The translations under genes and the position numbers were made by a program. The notes beneath the pieces are model-generated. The model was not told the origin of the DNA. It saw only the letters and a program-made list of their open reading frames with translations, and made no database searches. A DNA stretch of 48,848 bases from Sodaliphilus sp050873765 (GTDB taxonomy: Bacteria; Bacteroidota; Bacteroidia; Bacteroidales; Muribaculaceae): the NCBI GenBank assembly GCA_050873765.1, contig JBNMJK010000010.1:1-48848 (forward strand). Direction: 5' to 3'. This document shows, piece by piece, positions 41,513-48,848 of this stretch. The first letter of the stretch is position 1. Each line of letters begins with the position of its first letter.

Positions 41513-41765
41513 GAGCCACACACTTCTGCGCCTGTGGCGATGGCTGATGAAGGCGCTTGGCATGATGCTGATCCTGCCCATTCGCTTTTATCAGCGGTGT
41601 ATTTCTCCGCTCACGCCTCCGGCGTGCCGCTTCACCCCCACCTGCAGCCAGTATGCCGTGGAGGCCATTCGCAAGTATGGCCCGCTAAAAGGAGGGTGGC
41701 TTGCCGTGAAGCGCATTTGCCGATGCCATCCGTGGGGCGGCAGTGGCTACGACCCTGTGCCATGA
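41502..41765 (+). CDS. yidD: Membrane protein insertion efficiency factor YidD
   Basis: An 87-residue small protein with the YidD (DUF37) signature: LPIRFYQRCISPLTPPACRF, then TPTCSQYAVEAIRKYGPLKG, and CRCHPWGGSGYDPVP. The three-Cys pattern is intact. It helps YidC-dependent insertion of inner-membrane proteins. It overlaps rnpA by 11 bases and its stop overlaps the next ATG (ATGA), so the trio is translationally coupled. Confidence 0.95.
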   Translation: MSAESHTLLRLWRWLMKALGMMLILPIRFYQRCISPLTPPACRFTPTCSQYAVEAIRKYGPLKGGWLAVKRICRCHPWGGSGYDPVP

Positions 41766-42403
41766 TGCTCGACTGCCACACCCACCGCCCCGACGCTGCC
41801 CATGCCCTGATCAGCGTGATGCCCGACGAATTTTCGCCCGAGCAAGGACGGCTCTATGCTGTGGGGCTGCACCCGTGGCATATCGACGCCAGCGCGCAGC
41901 GCCAGTTTGCCGCACTGGAGAAGATAGCGGACAGCGCGCAAGTGGTCGCCATTGGCGAAACAGGGCTCGACAGCCGCCGTGGTGCGCCCCTTCAGGAGCA
42001 GGCGCAATGGTTCGCGCGCCACATAGCCTTGGCGGAAAAGGTGGACAAGCCACTGGTGATACACTGCGTGCGCACCTCGCAGCAGGTGCTGGCGGCATGG
42101 CGTGGCAGCGGCAAGCGTGTGCCGTGGCTGATACACGGGTTTCGGGGCAACGCCCACGTGGTGGCTCCGCTTGTGCAGGCGGGGTTCTACATCTCGTTTG
42201 GCGAGCACTTCAACGCCGAGGCGCTCCGCTCGGTGCCGCTTCATCGGCTGCTTGCCGAAACCGACGACAGCCCGATGCCCATCGAGCAGGTTGTGGCGCA
42301 GTTGGCTACATCACTGCAGATGCCCCCCGAAAGGCTGGAGCGTGTGGTGGCCGACAATTTGCAGCGCTTTTTAAACCATCACCACCGTTTGCCGTCTATT
42401 TAA
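41762..42403 (+). CDS. TatD-family metal-dependent hydrolase (short form)
   Basis: The frame is open further upstream, but the ATG at 41762 overlapping the yidD stop is taken as start: 213 residues. Metal ligands are visible: CHTH (His-x-His), GETGLD (Glu), VIHCVR and LIHGFRG (His pair) and AETDDS (Asp). The usual TatD has about 255-265 residues; this is a compact Bacteroidetes form with a shortened first part. TatD proteins act as 3'-5' exonucleases or D-aminoacyl-tRNA-linked hydrolases; the substrate is unknown here. Confidence 0.85.
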   Translation: MMLDCHTHRPDAAHALISVMPDEFSPEQGRLYAVGLHPWHIDASAQRQFAALEKIADSAQVVAIGETGLDSRRGAPLQEQAQWFARHIALAEKVDKPLVIHCVRTSQQVLAAWRGSGKRVPWLIHGFRGNAHVVAPLVQAGFYISFGEHFNAEALRSVPLHRLLAETDDSPMPIEQVVAQLATSLQMPPERLERVVADNLQRFLNHHHRLPSI

Positions 42404-42473
42404 CAAATTAACGAAGTTTGGGCGAGCGCATGCGCTTCCCCAAGAATAGTGAAACCATTAAAACTCTTGAACA

Positions 42474-43019
42474 ATGAGAAAGTTATACTCCTTACTCGCT
42501 TTCACGCTCACCGCGCTTATGAGCCTCACGCTCACTTCCTGCGAAGACGAATATATAGCTTCCGGCCTTGAGGGCACTTGGGAAGGCTACACCCACATGC
42601 AGGCTGGCTACAACGGCCGTTATTACAACTCCACCTACTCCTATGTGGACTTCACCACCGACCCGTTCCGCTTCACATCGGGCTACGGCCACTGGGTGGA
42701 CTACTTCAGTGGCGCGCCTTGGGACTACTTGGCCAGCAACATCGAGTGGCGCGTGCGCGACGGTGTGATAGAAATCCACTTTGTGGAAGACAACTACACG
42801 GTGTACATCGACCGCTACCGGCTCACCAACAATCATTTCACCGGCCGTGCCTACGATGGCTATAACTACGACTTCTCATTCGACCTGGTGCACACCAGCT
42901 CGCCACGCTGGGATAGCTACGACTACGACTGGGACGGCGGTTACTACTACTATTATGCCCCAGCAAAGGGCGGCAGCAAGGCACCGGTGAAGCAGCGTCC
43001 ACAGCGCATGCTCCGCTAA
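42474..43019 (+). CDS. Tyrosine-rich lipoprotein of unknown function
   Basis: A 181-residue predicted lipoprotein (signal ends LTLTSC, Cys23; then EDEYIAS). It is unusually rich in Tyr, Asp and Trp, with runs such as YDYDWDGGYYYYYAP near the C-terminus. The central strands (GLEGTWEGYTHMQAGYNG, WRVRDGVIEIHFVEDNYTVY) look like a lipocalin-type or beta-sandwich fold, with G-T-W near the N-terminus as in lipocalin-like lipoproteins. A basic tail (APVKQRPQRMLR) closes it. It sits 70 bases after tatD, on the same strand; no function is assigned. Confidence 0.6.
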   Translation: MRKLYSLLAFTLTALMSLTLTSCEDEYIASGLEGTWEGYTHMQAGYNGRYYNSTYSYVDFTTDPFRFTSGYGHWVDYFSGAPWDYLASNIEWRVRDGVIEIHFVEDNYTVYIDRYRLTNNHFTGRAYDGYNYDFSFDLVHTSSPRWDSYDYDWDGGYYYYYAPAKGGSKAPVKQRPQRMLR

Positions 43020-43053
43020 GCCCACAGCCCACAAAAAACAACCAGAATATAGA

Positions 43054-43079
43054 AGCTCCACTGAAATATTGGTGGAGCT
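43054..43079. terminator. Convergent hairpin terminator
   Basis: AGCTCCAC (43054-43061) pairs with GTGGAGCT (43072-43079) between two convergent genes. Confidence 0.6.
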
Positions 43080-43088
43080 CAAATTTTG

Positions 43089-44963
43089 CTATTCTTTTAC
43101 TCTGTACTTCTGATTAGGGTTGCGGGGGGTGCCCGGAAATAACATAACGATTGATTTCTCCGCTAACAACAACGGAATCACAACGTTTCTGATATAGGAC
43201 GTGCTCTTTCCGCTTTTTTTGACAATATCTTCGATACTTACCCAGTCACTGCATATTGAAATAATCAGAGACTTGAGTTCTTCTCTTGTCAATCTCTTTT
43301 TTGGGGTTGAGCTTGCACTATTAGCAGTAGAGCTTGCACTATAACTTGCACTATAACTTGCACTATTAGCAGTCGCCATTTCGTGAGGATTATCAAAAGC
43401 GCATGTATTGTTTGTCCCAAGTGCATTCGTGCTCTTTGACGACAACTTATAATGCATGCCACGACCATGCCCGTATGTCTCAAGCAATCCTTTTTGTACC
43501 ATCAATTTAAGTAAGTCGGAAATTTCTGCTTTATGCATATTCAGTACATAGCGTAGTCGTTCGTTGGTGGTCCCCCCCTCATCGCAAACCAACGCCAACA
43601 CCGACATGACGTTATGGTCAAAAGAGTTGGCAGTTATGCCGAATTTGTCTGTAAGTATGGCTTTTGCTTTGTTAGATAGGAGCGACTCCATCGGCATCAC
43701 AAGTACCACTTTATCAGGTTGCTGCTTTTCTTCAATTTTAGGGGAGCGCCAGTTTGCCTTGCGCCACCCTTTCATGATTTTATCAGTTCCACTTCCAGCT
43801 TTCTCCGCCACTCCAATCATAGAGAACATTTTTTGCAGATACTTGTTTCTACAAACACTGTCTCCCCCCGTATAGTACTGTTCTCTTGACACAAGCATGG
43901 TGCCAGGGTTGGAGAACACAAAGCCATCAAGTTGGTGTTTTACTACTAAGGTTGCGTTGACGCTGTAATCTGCATGTACGCATAGATTAATTAAAGCCTC
44001 TCTAACAGCAACATGGGCAGGCGTTTCTTCTATGCGTGTGTTGTTTTCCAGTTTGAATGGTTTGGGCAACACTGATTGCAAACGTGGCAGCACGCGTTGA
44101 TAGAAGTTGAAAAGATTAGCCTCCCATGTTCCATCTGCGCAGATTCGATTGGTCCAACGAATGTCATCTTCTTCTGTTAGACGCTCTTGATAATCAGGGT
44201 AGAAATGTGGACAGCACTCTTCATCGACAATGGACAATGTTTTGCCAAACATCAATAGTCCAGCCACAGTAAACCCCTCTTCGCCACTTTGCCTATCTTT
44301 GCGATAACCGCCCAGTTTTTTCATCAAATCTATGTCTTCCAGAGCCAGCCAAGGGTGATCTGGAGAAGAGAGTTTGAATAATTGTCTATATCTGTTCAGG
44401 GAGTCAATGTCGATGTCCTCCATTGTGTAATTTTTAAGTATTCGTCCATCTGCAGGATGTTGCACGTCGGCATCGGCAAACATCCTTCTAACTTCTATAT
44501 CGGTGCACCTGTAATCTCCTTCAAAATTTCTTTTGAAGGTATTCCCAAATGGACTTGTTGTTCTATAAACTGGTCGTTGTTCTCTATTTGCTCTGGGAAT
44601 ATGGAAAATGATAAGTTTGTATCCTTTGTATCCTGCTATTTCCACATCGTTTGATGTGAGAAGATTGTGGCTGATTGTGGATTTGTTGCTTATATTATTC
44701 CAAAAGTCTTTTTGATACTTCTGTATTTGTTTTTCAGAAAGCCCATCTATAAAGAATTTACCTTTCTTTTCCGCCACTCCAAGTACTATCATTCCACCTT
44801 CGCTATTGGCGAAGGCAGAATAAGTGTCCCAAAATGTTCCAGGAAAGCCTCCAGAAGCACTTTTGAACTCAAGATCGTCGCTCTCATAATTTAAGAGTAA
44901 TGATTCGATGTACTCATTGAAATCATTCTTATTTCTTACTTCAGTCATATTATTGTAGAACAA
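43089..44963 (-). CDS. AlbA_2/Schlafen-like divergent ATPase-type regulator
   Basis: A 624-residue protein (or 619 from the second ATG at 44948, MTEVRNKNDF). N-terminal AlbA_2 domain (about 20-155): ESDDLEFKSASGGFPGTFWD, AFANSEGGMIVLGVAEKKGK, then RTTSPFGNTFKRNFEGDYRC. The central part carries an ATPase-C4-like region, HVAVREALINLCVHADYS. A winged-helix segment follows (NERLRYVLNMHKAEISDLLK), then a low-complexity Ser/Ala/Tyr/Thr linker (about 520-550) and a second helix-turn-helix (WVSIEDIVKKSGKSTSYIRN). Such proteins are often transcriptional regulators or associated with defence; no partner gene is seen. AT-rich compared with its neighbours. It lies 58 bases downstream of mscL, on the same strand. 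Confidence 0.8.
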   Translation of the reverse strand: MFYNNMTEVRNKNDFNEYIESLLLNYESDDLEFKSASGGFPGTFWDTYSAFANSEGGMIVLGVAEKKGKFFIDGLSEKQIQKYQKDFWNNISNKSTISHNLLTSNDVEIAGYKGYKLIIFHIPRANREQRPVYRTTSPFGNTFKRNFEGDYRCTDIEVRRMFADADVQHPADGRILKNYTMEDIDIDSLNRYRQLFKLSSPDHPWLALEDIDLMKKLGGYRKDRQSGEEGFTVAGLLMFGKTLSIVDEECCPHFYPDYQERLTEEDDIRWTNRICADGTWEANLFNFYQRVLPRLQSVLPKPFKLENNTRIEETPAHVAVREALINLCVHADYSVNATLVVKHQLDGFVFSNPGTMLVSREQYYTGGDSVCRNKYLQKMFSMIGVAEKAGSGTDKIMKGWRKANWRSPKIEEKQQPDKVVLVMPMESLLSNKAKAILTDKFGITANSFDHNVMSVLALVCDEGGTTNERLRYVLNMHKAEISDLLKLMVQKGLLETYGHGRGMHYKLSSKSTNALGTNNTCAFDNPHEMATANSASYSASYSASSTANSASSTPKKRLTREELKSLIISICSDWVSIEDIVKKSGKSTSYIRNVVIPLLLAEKSIVMLFPGTPRNPNQKYRVKE

Positions 44964-45021
44964 GCGTTTAAATGTGTTGTGGTGGTAGTCGATGGGTTTC
45001 CCTATGCGTGTCCTGTGACTT

Positions 45022-45405
45022 TTACTTTCTTTCTTTCAGCAAGTCGCGGATTTCGGTGAGCAGCTTTTCTTCAGCGGTGGGCTCGGCAGGAGCTTCGGGC
45101 TTCGGCTCGGGTGCCTTCTTCAGTTTGCTGATAGCCTTCACCATCAGGAAGATGCACGATGCTACAATCAGAAAATCAATCACGTTTTGAATCAAATTGC
45201 CGTATTTTATCGTGGCATCGCCCACGGTCAACTTCAGCGCGGTGAAGTCGATGCCGCCGGTGAGCATTCCCACGATAGGCATCAGCAAGTCTTCCACCAC
45301 CGAGGTGACGATTTTACCAAACGCGCCGCCGATAATCACACCCACGGCCATGTCGATCACATTGCCTTTCACGGCAAAATCCTTAAATTCTTTCACAAAC
45401 CCCAT
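45022..45405 (-). CDS. mscL: Large-conductance mechanosensitive channel
   Basis: A 127-residue protein with the full MscL layout: N-terminal GFVKEFKDFAVKGNVIDMAV with the G-G-A-F-G-K constriction after VGVIIGG, a periplasmic loop, a second helix (NVIDFLIVASCIFLMVKAIS) and a C-terminal bundle (PAEPTAEEKLLTEIRDLLKE). It opens under membrane tension to release solutes during hypo-osmotic shock. No frame damage. It is upstream of the AlbA_2 protein on the same strand. Confidence 0.95.
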   Translation of the reverse strand: MGFVKEFKDFAVKGNVIDMAVGVIIGGAFGKIVTSVVEDLLMPIVGMLTGGIDFTALKLTVGDATIKYGNLIQNVIDFLIVASCIFLMVKAISKLKKAPEPKPEAPAEPTAEEKLLTEIRDLLKERK

Positions 45406-45561
45406 AGTTCGGTTATTTTTAAATAGTTAATAGCAAATCAAAAAGAGGCAGGCAAGATTGCGCCCCACATTCACACCTTATAAATATTAAACATTCTTAA
45501 TTGAGGAAAAATTTCCATTATTTTTTTCTGTAACAATAGGATTAACCACAAAAAAATGTAT

Positions 45562-45569
45562 TAATTTTG
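45562..45569 (+). promoter_or_regulatory. Promoter -7 box of the GAPDH gene
   Basis: TAATTTTG, about 125 bases before the ATG, in a 288-base gap (45406-45693) that is otherwise AT-rich and empty. The long leader has no clear structure. Confidence 0.45.
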
Positions 45570-45693
45570 CAATTGGAAAGAGAAAATGAGGAGCAAAAAT
45601 TCCTTTTCACTCTTCAAAGTTACAAATTTCAGTCAAAAGAGAGAATTTTTGTAAATAACATATTTGTATTTTATTTAATTATTTAGACGAATT

Positions 45694-46719
45694 ATGACAA
45701 AAGTAGCTATTAACGGCTTTGGCCGTATTGGTCGTCTGGCTTTCCGTCAGATGTTTGAAGCTGAAGGTTATGAAGTTGTTGCTATCAACGACCTTACCAA
45801 TCCAAAAATGCTCGCACACCTTCTCAAATACGACACTGCACAAGGTGGTTTCGCTGGCAAGTATGGCGAAGGCAAGCACACTGTAGAGGCAACTGACAAC
45901 TCTATCATCGTTGACGGCAAGGAAATCAAGATTTCTGCTGAGCCAAATGCAGCAAACTGCCCATGGGCTGCTAACGATGTTGACGTAGTTCTCGAGTGCA
46001 CCGGCTTCTACACTTCAAAGGAGAAAGCTTCTGCTCACCTCCAGGCTGGCGCTAAGAAGGTAGTTATCTCTGCTCCTGCAGGCAACGACCTCCCAACTAT
46101 CGTTTACAACGTTAACCACACCACTCTTACTGCTGACGACAAGGTGATCTCTGCAGCTTCTTGTACTACCAACTGCTTGGCTCCAATGGCTGCTGCTCTT
46201 CACGCATACGCTCCAATTCAGTCAGGTATCATGTCGACTATCCACGCTTACACTGGCGACCAGATGATTCTCGATGGCCCACAACGTAAGGGTGACCTCC
46301 GTCGTTCACGCGCAGGTGCTTGCAACATCGTTCCTAACTCAACTGGTGCCGCTAAGGCTATCGGTCTGGTGATTCCAGAACTCAACGGCAAGCTCATCGG
46401 TTCTGCTCAACGCGTTCCTACTCCAACCGGCTCTACCACTATCCTCATCGCTGTGGTTAAGGGTAAAGACGTGACTGTGGAAGGCATCAACGCTGCTATG
46501 AAGGCTGCTGCTAACGAGAGCTTCGGCTACAACGAAGACCAAATCGTTTCTTCCGACATCATCGGCATGAAGTTCGGTTCACTCTTCGATGCAACTCAAA
46601 CTATGGTTAACAAGGTGGCTGACGACCTCTATGAAGTACAGGTGGTTTCTTGGTACGACAACGAGAACTCTTATACTTCTCAGATGGTTCGCACTATCAA
46701 GTACTTCTCTGGAATCTAA
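45694..46719 (+). CDS. gap: Glyceraldehyde-3-phosphate dehydrogenase
   Basis: A 341-residue glycolytic enzyme (GAP + NAD+ + Pi to 1,3-BPG). NGFGRIGR (7-14) is the NAD loop; the active-site Cys157 is in SAASCTTNCLAP, with the partner His in STIHAYTGDQ; RRSRAGACNIVPNSTGAA and SWYDNENSYTSQMV are the substrate and C-terminal signatures. The codon use is strongly biased (GCT, GGC, AAC, CTC), as in a highly expressed gene. It has its own strong terminator at 46756-46787. Confidence 0.96.
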   Translation: MTKVAINGFGRIGRLAFRQMFEAEGYEVVAINDLTNPKMLAHLLKYDTAQGGFAGKYGEGKHTVEATDNSIIVDGKEIKISAEPNAANCPWAANDVDVVLECTGFYTSKEKASAHLQAGAKKVVISAPAGNDLPTIVYNVNHTTLTADDKVISAASCTTNCLAPMAAALHAYAPIQSGIMSTIHAYTGDQMILDGPQRKGDLRRSRAGACNIVPNSTGAAKAIGLVIPELNGKLIGSAQRVPTPTGSTTILIAVVKGKDVTVEGINAAMKAAANESFGYNEDQIVSSDIIGMKFGSLFDATQTMVNKVADDLYEVQVVSWYDNENSYTSQMVRTIKYFSGI

Positions 46720-46755
46720 GAAATGGCTTGATTTTTCAACCGTAAGATAAAATGG

Positions 46756-46787
46756 GCGCACCCTTTTTTCGGGGTGCGCTTTTTTTA
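46756..46787 (+). terminator. Terminator of the GAPDH gene
   Basis: GCGCACCC (46756-46763) / GGGTGCGC (46772-46779), followed by an 8-base T tract. Confidence 0.9.
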
Positions 46788-46963
46788 TGCCCCTCCGTAG
46801 AAGCGGCGAAGTGGCCCCGGCTGGCTCACCCGATAAATCCAGAGTAGCGCAGCATTCCCCATATTTCCATAATCACATGCCGTAAGGGCGCTCGGCTCGT
46901 GCGTGCGCTCAGGCATAAACAGGGAGGGCCTGATGATTTTTTTTGAAAAAAATGCGAAAAAAT

Positions 46964-47007
46964 TTTGGTGTTATCAAAAATCATTGTAATTTTGTAATCG
47001 TTACAAA
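46964..47007 (+). promoter_or_regulatory. PerR/Fur promoter with overlapping inverted-repeat operator
   Basis: TTTG (46964-46967), a 19-bp spacer and TAATTTTG (46987-46994). Overlapping the -7 box is a perfect dyad TTTGTAA-TCG-TTACAAA (46991-47007), a Fur/PerR-type site placed to block the promoter: likely autorepression. The rest of the 46790-46960 gap shows no gene. Confidence 0.7.
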
Positions 47008-47027
47008 TAAATAATTGATTCAAACTT

Positions 47028-47441
47028 GTGAACACAGCAAAACAACAACTCGTGAACCATGGCGTGCATCCCTCGATGCAGCGAATCGCCATTATGAAGT
47101 ATTTAATGGAGAATCGCACCCATCCTACGGTTGACACCATCTACACCGACCTGCTCGCCACGATTCCCACGCTGTCGCGCACCACAGTGTATAACACGCT
47201 GGAGCTGTTCTGCGAGAAGAATGTGGCCATGCCACTCACCATCGACAAGCGGAATGTGCGCTACGACGGCTGCGTTACGCCTCACGCCCATTTCATGTGC
47301 AGGAGCTGCGGACGCGTGTTTGATGTGGAGCTGAACGAGCATGTGCGCGCTCACCTCTACGACAGCGACCGGTTTGTGATAGAGAAAGTGGAGCTGAATT
47401 CCACAGGGCTGTGTCCGGAGTGCGCAAGCAAGGAGAAGTAA
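47028..47441 (+). CDS. Fur-family transcriptional repressor, PerR-like
   Basis: A 137-residue metal-dependent repressor, starting at a GTG (47028). The winged helix is HPSMQRIAIMKYLMENRT with LSRTTVYNTLELFCE; the dimer domain has HAHFMCRSCGRVFD (Cys-x-x-Cys zinc site) and CPECASKEK (second Cys pair). A His-rich peroxide-sensing site (TPHAH) fits PerR rather than iron-sensing Fur; this is supported by the rubrerythrin genes just after it. Such proteins repress peroxide-defence genes and are inactivated by H2O2. A matching operator overlaps its own promoter. Confidence 0.88.
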   Translation: MNTAKQQLVNHGVHPSMQRIAIMKYLMENRTHPTVDTIYTDLLATIPTLSRTTVYNTLELFCEKNVAMPLTIDKRNVRYDGCVTPHAHFMCRSCGRVFDVELNEHVRAHLYDSDRFVIEKVELNSTGLCPECASKEK

Positions 47442-47486
47442 ACACTAACACTAAATATTCACTTTTAAAAAAACTACATTATTATT

Positions 47487-48035
47487 ATGGCTAAAAAATG
47501 GATTTGCACAGTTTGCGGTTATGTGCACGAAGGAGAAACCGCTCCAGAGCGTTGCCCACAATGTGGCGTACCAGCTGATAAGTTCAAACTGCTCAACGAA
47601 GAGGGCATCGCATTTGCCTGCGAGCACGAGCTTGGCACCGCCAAGGGCGTGGACGAGGAAATTCTGCAAGGCCTGCACGACAACTTCACCGGTGAGTGCA
47701 CCGAGGTGGGCATGTATTTAGCAATGAGCCGCCAGGCCGACCGTGAGGGCTATCCCGAAATTGCCGAGGCTTTCAAGCGCTACGCATGGGAAGAGGCTGA
47801 GCACGCTGCCAAGTTTGCCGAACTGCTCGGCGAGGTGGTTTGGGACACCAAGACCAATGTGGAAAAGCGTATGCTGGCCGAATCGGGCGCATGCGAAGGC
47901 AAGCTCGCCATCGCCAAGAAGGCAAAGCAGCTCAACCTCGACGCTATCCACGACACCGTGCACGAAATGGCTAAGGACGAAGCTCGCCACGGCAAGGGCT
48001 TTGAAGGACTGTATAACCGTTATTTCAAAAAATAA
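47487..48035 (+). CDS. Reverse rubrerythrin (N-terminal rubredoxin domain)
   Basis: A 182-residue peroxide-reducing protein. An N-terminal rubredoxin domain (Cys7, Cys10, Cys23, Cys26: CTVCGYVHEG ... CPQCG) precedes a four-helix diiron domain with WEEAEHAAKFAEL and KDEARHGKGFEGL, giving the E-x-x-H-type ligands. The domain order is the reverse of classic rubrerythrin. It reduces H2O2 (and perhaps O2) with electrons from NADH through a rubredoxin reductase. It follows perR by 45 bases, so both may be in the same transcript under PerR control. Confidence 0.92.
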   Translation: MAKKWICTVCGYVHEGETAPERCPQCGVPADKFKLLNEEGIAFACEHELGTAKGVDEEILQGLHDNFTGECTEVGMYLAMSRQADREGYPEIAEAFKRYAWEEAEHAAKFAELLGEVVWDTKTNVEKRMLAESGACEGKLAIAKKAKQLNLDAIHDTVHEMAKDEARHGKGFEGLYNRYFKK

Positions 48036-48045
48036 TTATCAATTC

Positions 48046-48206
48046 AACTTTCGCAAGTTCAGAAGTTAAAGGAGTTATCGCCTCCTCTCTGGTCGCTGAG
48101 AAGTTAAGGCAATAGTCTTTTTGGGCGTAGTTTGTTTTAGCATAAACACTTACGTCGTCATTCCTAAACTTCAAAAATTCCTTTAACTTCCTGAAATGCG
48201 CAAGTT
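48046..48206. repeat. Long imperfect inverted repeat between the two rubrerythrin genes
   Basis: A 28-base left arm (48046-48073, AACTTTCGCAAGTTCAGAAG then TTAAAGGA) is complementary with few mismatches to 48179-48206 (TCCTTTAACTTCCTGAAATG then CGCAAGTT), around a ~105-base loop. The GAAGTTAAAG/GAAGTTAAG words are like those of the repeats at 28-32 kb. Confidence 0.7.
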
Positions 48207-48238
48207 TATTAATCAACATTTTTAAAACTTACATCATC

Positions 48239-48781
48239 ATGAAAGAACTAAAAGGCACCAAGACCGAAAAGAACCTGATGGAAGCCTTCGCTGGCGAATC
48301 ACAGGCACGCAACAAGTACACCTATTTTGCATCAAAGGCTAAGAAGGACGGCTATGTGCAAATTGCCGCCCTCTTTGAGGAGACCGCCAACAACGAGAAA
48401 GAGCACGCTAAAATGTGGTTTAAGCTGCTTGAGGGCGGTGCAATAAAGGGAACTCTCGACAACCTCAAAGCCGCTGCTCAAGGCGAGAACGACGAGTGGA
48501 CCGACATGTATCCACGCATGGCCAAAGAGGCGCGCGAAGAGGGCTTCGACCAGATCGCGGCCATGATGGAAGGCGTGGCAGCCATCGAGAAAGAGCATGA
48601 GGAGCGCTACCGCAAGCTCTTGAAGAACATTGAGGACAAGGTGGTGTTCTCTCGCGATGAGGAGTGCATTTGGCAATGCTCCAACTGTGGCCACATCTGC
48701 GTAGGTAAGCAGGCTCCAGAGGTGTGCCCCGTGTGTGCCCACCCACAGGCCTACTTCCAGATTAAGGCAGAAAACTATTGA
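48239..48781 (+). CDS. rbr: Rubrerythrin (classic, C-terminal rubredoxin domain)
   Basis: A 180-residue diiron peroxidase: the helices carry AFAGESQARNKYTYF, EETANNEKEHAKMW and GVAAIEKEHEERYRKLL, giving the Glu/His ligands of the erythrin site; the C-terminus is a rubredoxin domain (WQCSNCGHICVGK, then APEVCPVCAHPQAYF). It scavenges H2O2 in the anaerobic cytoplasm. Together with perR and reverse rubrerythrin it makes a peroxide-defence cluster. A terminator closes the window at 48821-48848. Confidence 0.96.
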   Translation: MKELKGTKTEKNLMEAFAGESQARNKYTYFASKAKKDGYVQIAALFEETANNEKEHAKMWFKLLEGGAIKGTLDNLKAAAQGENDEWTDMYPRMAKEAREEGFDQIAAMMEGVAAIEKEHEERYRKLLKNIEDKVVFSRDEECIWQCSNCGHICVGKQAPEVCPVCAHPQAYFQIKAENY

Positions 48782-48820
48782 TTGGCGGCAATAGCCAAAT
48801 AGCGGCATAAAAAATGAAGC

Positions 48821-48848
48821 GCCGGGTAGCATTCATAAGCTACCCGGC
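48821..48848 (+). terminator. Terminator after rubrerythrin (cut by window end)
   Basis: A perfect 10-bp stem GCCGGGTAGC/GCTACCCGGC with an 8-base loop; the T tract would lie beyond the window. Confidence 0.8.

Overview
The window looks like a moderately GC-rich Bacteroidales chromosome, most likely a gut-type member of the Muribaculaceae/Prevotellaceae kind; the family is inferred, not proven. Evidence: a SusC/SusD pair, a TonB receptor with a DUF4249 lipoprotein, a Bacteroidetes-type N-succinylornithine carbamoyltransferase, adjacent DUF4254 and GT9 genes, and many copies of the Bacteroidetes promoter (TTG/TTTG, 19-20 bp, TAnnTTTG). Most genes are ordinary core genes; accessory material is inserted between them.

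Layout. 1-2.8 kb: end of a leucine-rich-repeat surface protein, a LuxR-type regulator, an antitoxin whose RelE-like toxin is broken, and an unknown protein. 2.8-6.4 kb (minus): an envelope-sugar operon (DUF4254, GT9, SDR epimerase) and an outer-membrane protein. 6.5-8.1 kb: MATE exporter and tRNA-Pro(CGG). 8.1-13.1 kb (minus): an export/receptor cluster (damaged lipoprotein, NCHSYAW-motif secreted protein, 5'-truncated TonB receptor, DUF4249 lipoprotein). 13.3-18 kb: SpoU methyltransferase, sensor kinase, metallo-beta-lactamase-fold hydrolase, argF', aroK. 18-25.3 kb (minus): small beta-barrel, DUF4143 ATPase no. 1, pdxB, membrane protein, purD, THUMP methyltransferase. 25.5-28 kb: DUF4143 ATPase no. 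2 and a BASS-type transporter. 28.3-33 kb (minus): SF1 helicase, proA, proB, with one interspersed repeat in every gap. 33.2-38.3 kb: SusC/SusD. 38.4-45.4 kb: degenerate DUF4143 ATPase no. 3, exported PIG-L deacetylase, rnpA-yidD-tatD, Tyr-rich lipoprotein, AlbA_2-type regulator/ATPase, mscL. 45.7-48.8 kb: gapdh, then a peroxide-defence block (PerR/Fur, reverse rubrerythrin, rubrerythrin).

The most unusual signal is that the two apparently intact DUF4143 ATPase genes, 5 kb apart and unrelated in upstream sequence, are each preceded by a tandem array of five units of exactly 33 bp whose last unit touches or overlaps the promoter -33 element. The third paralogue has no array, no normal start codon and a lost nuclease-motif Asp. 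A second theme is decay: the RelE toxin, a lipoprotein and the TonB receptor each show a small deletion with a frameshift, which is either reductive decay or an assembly artefact.
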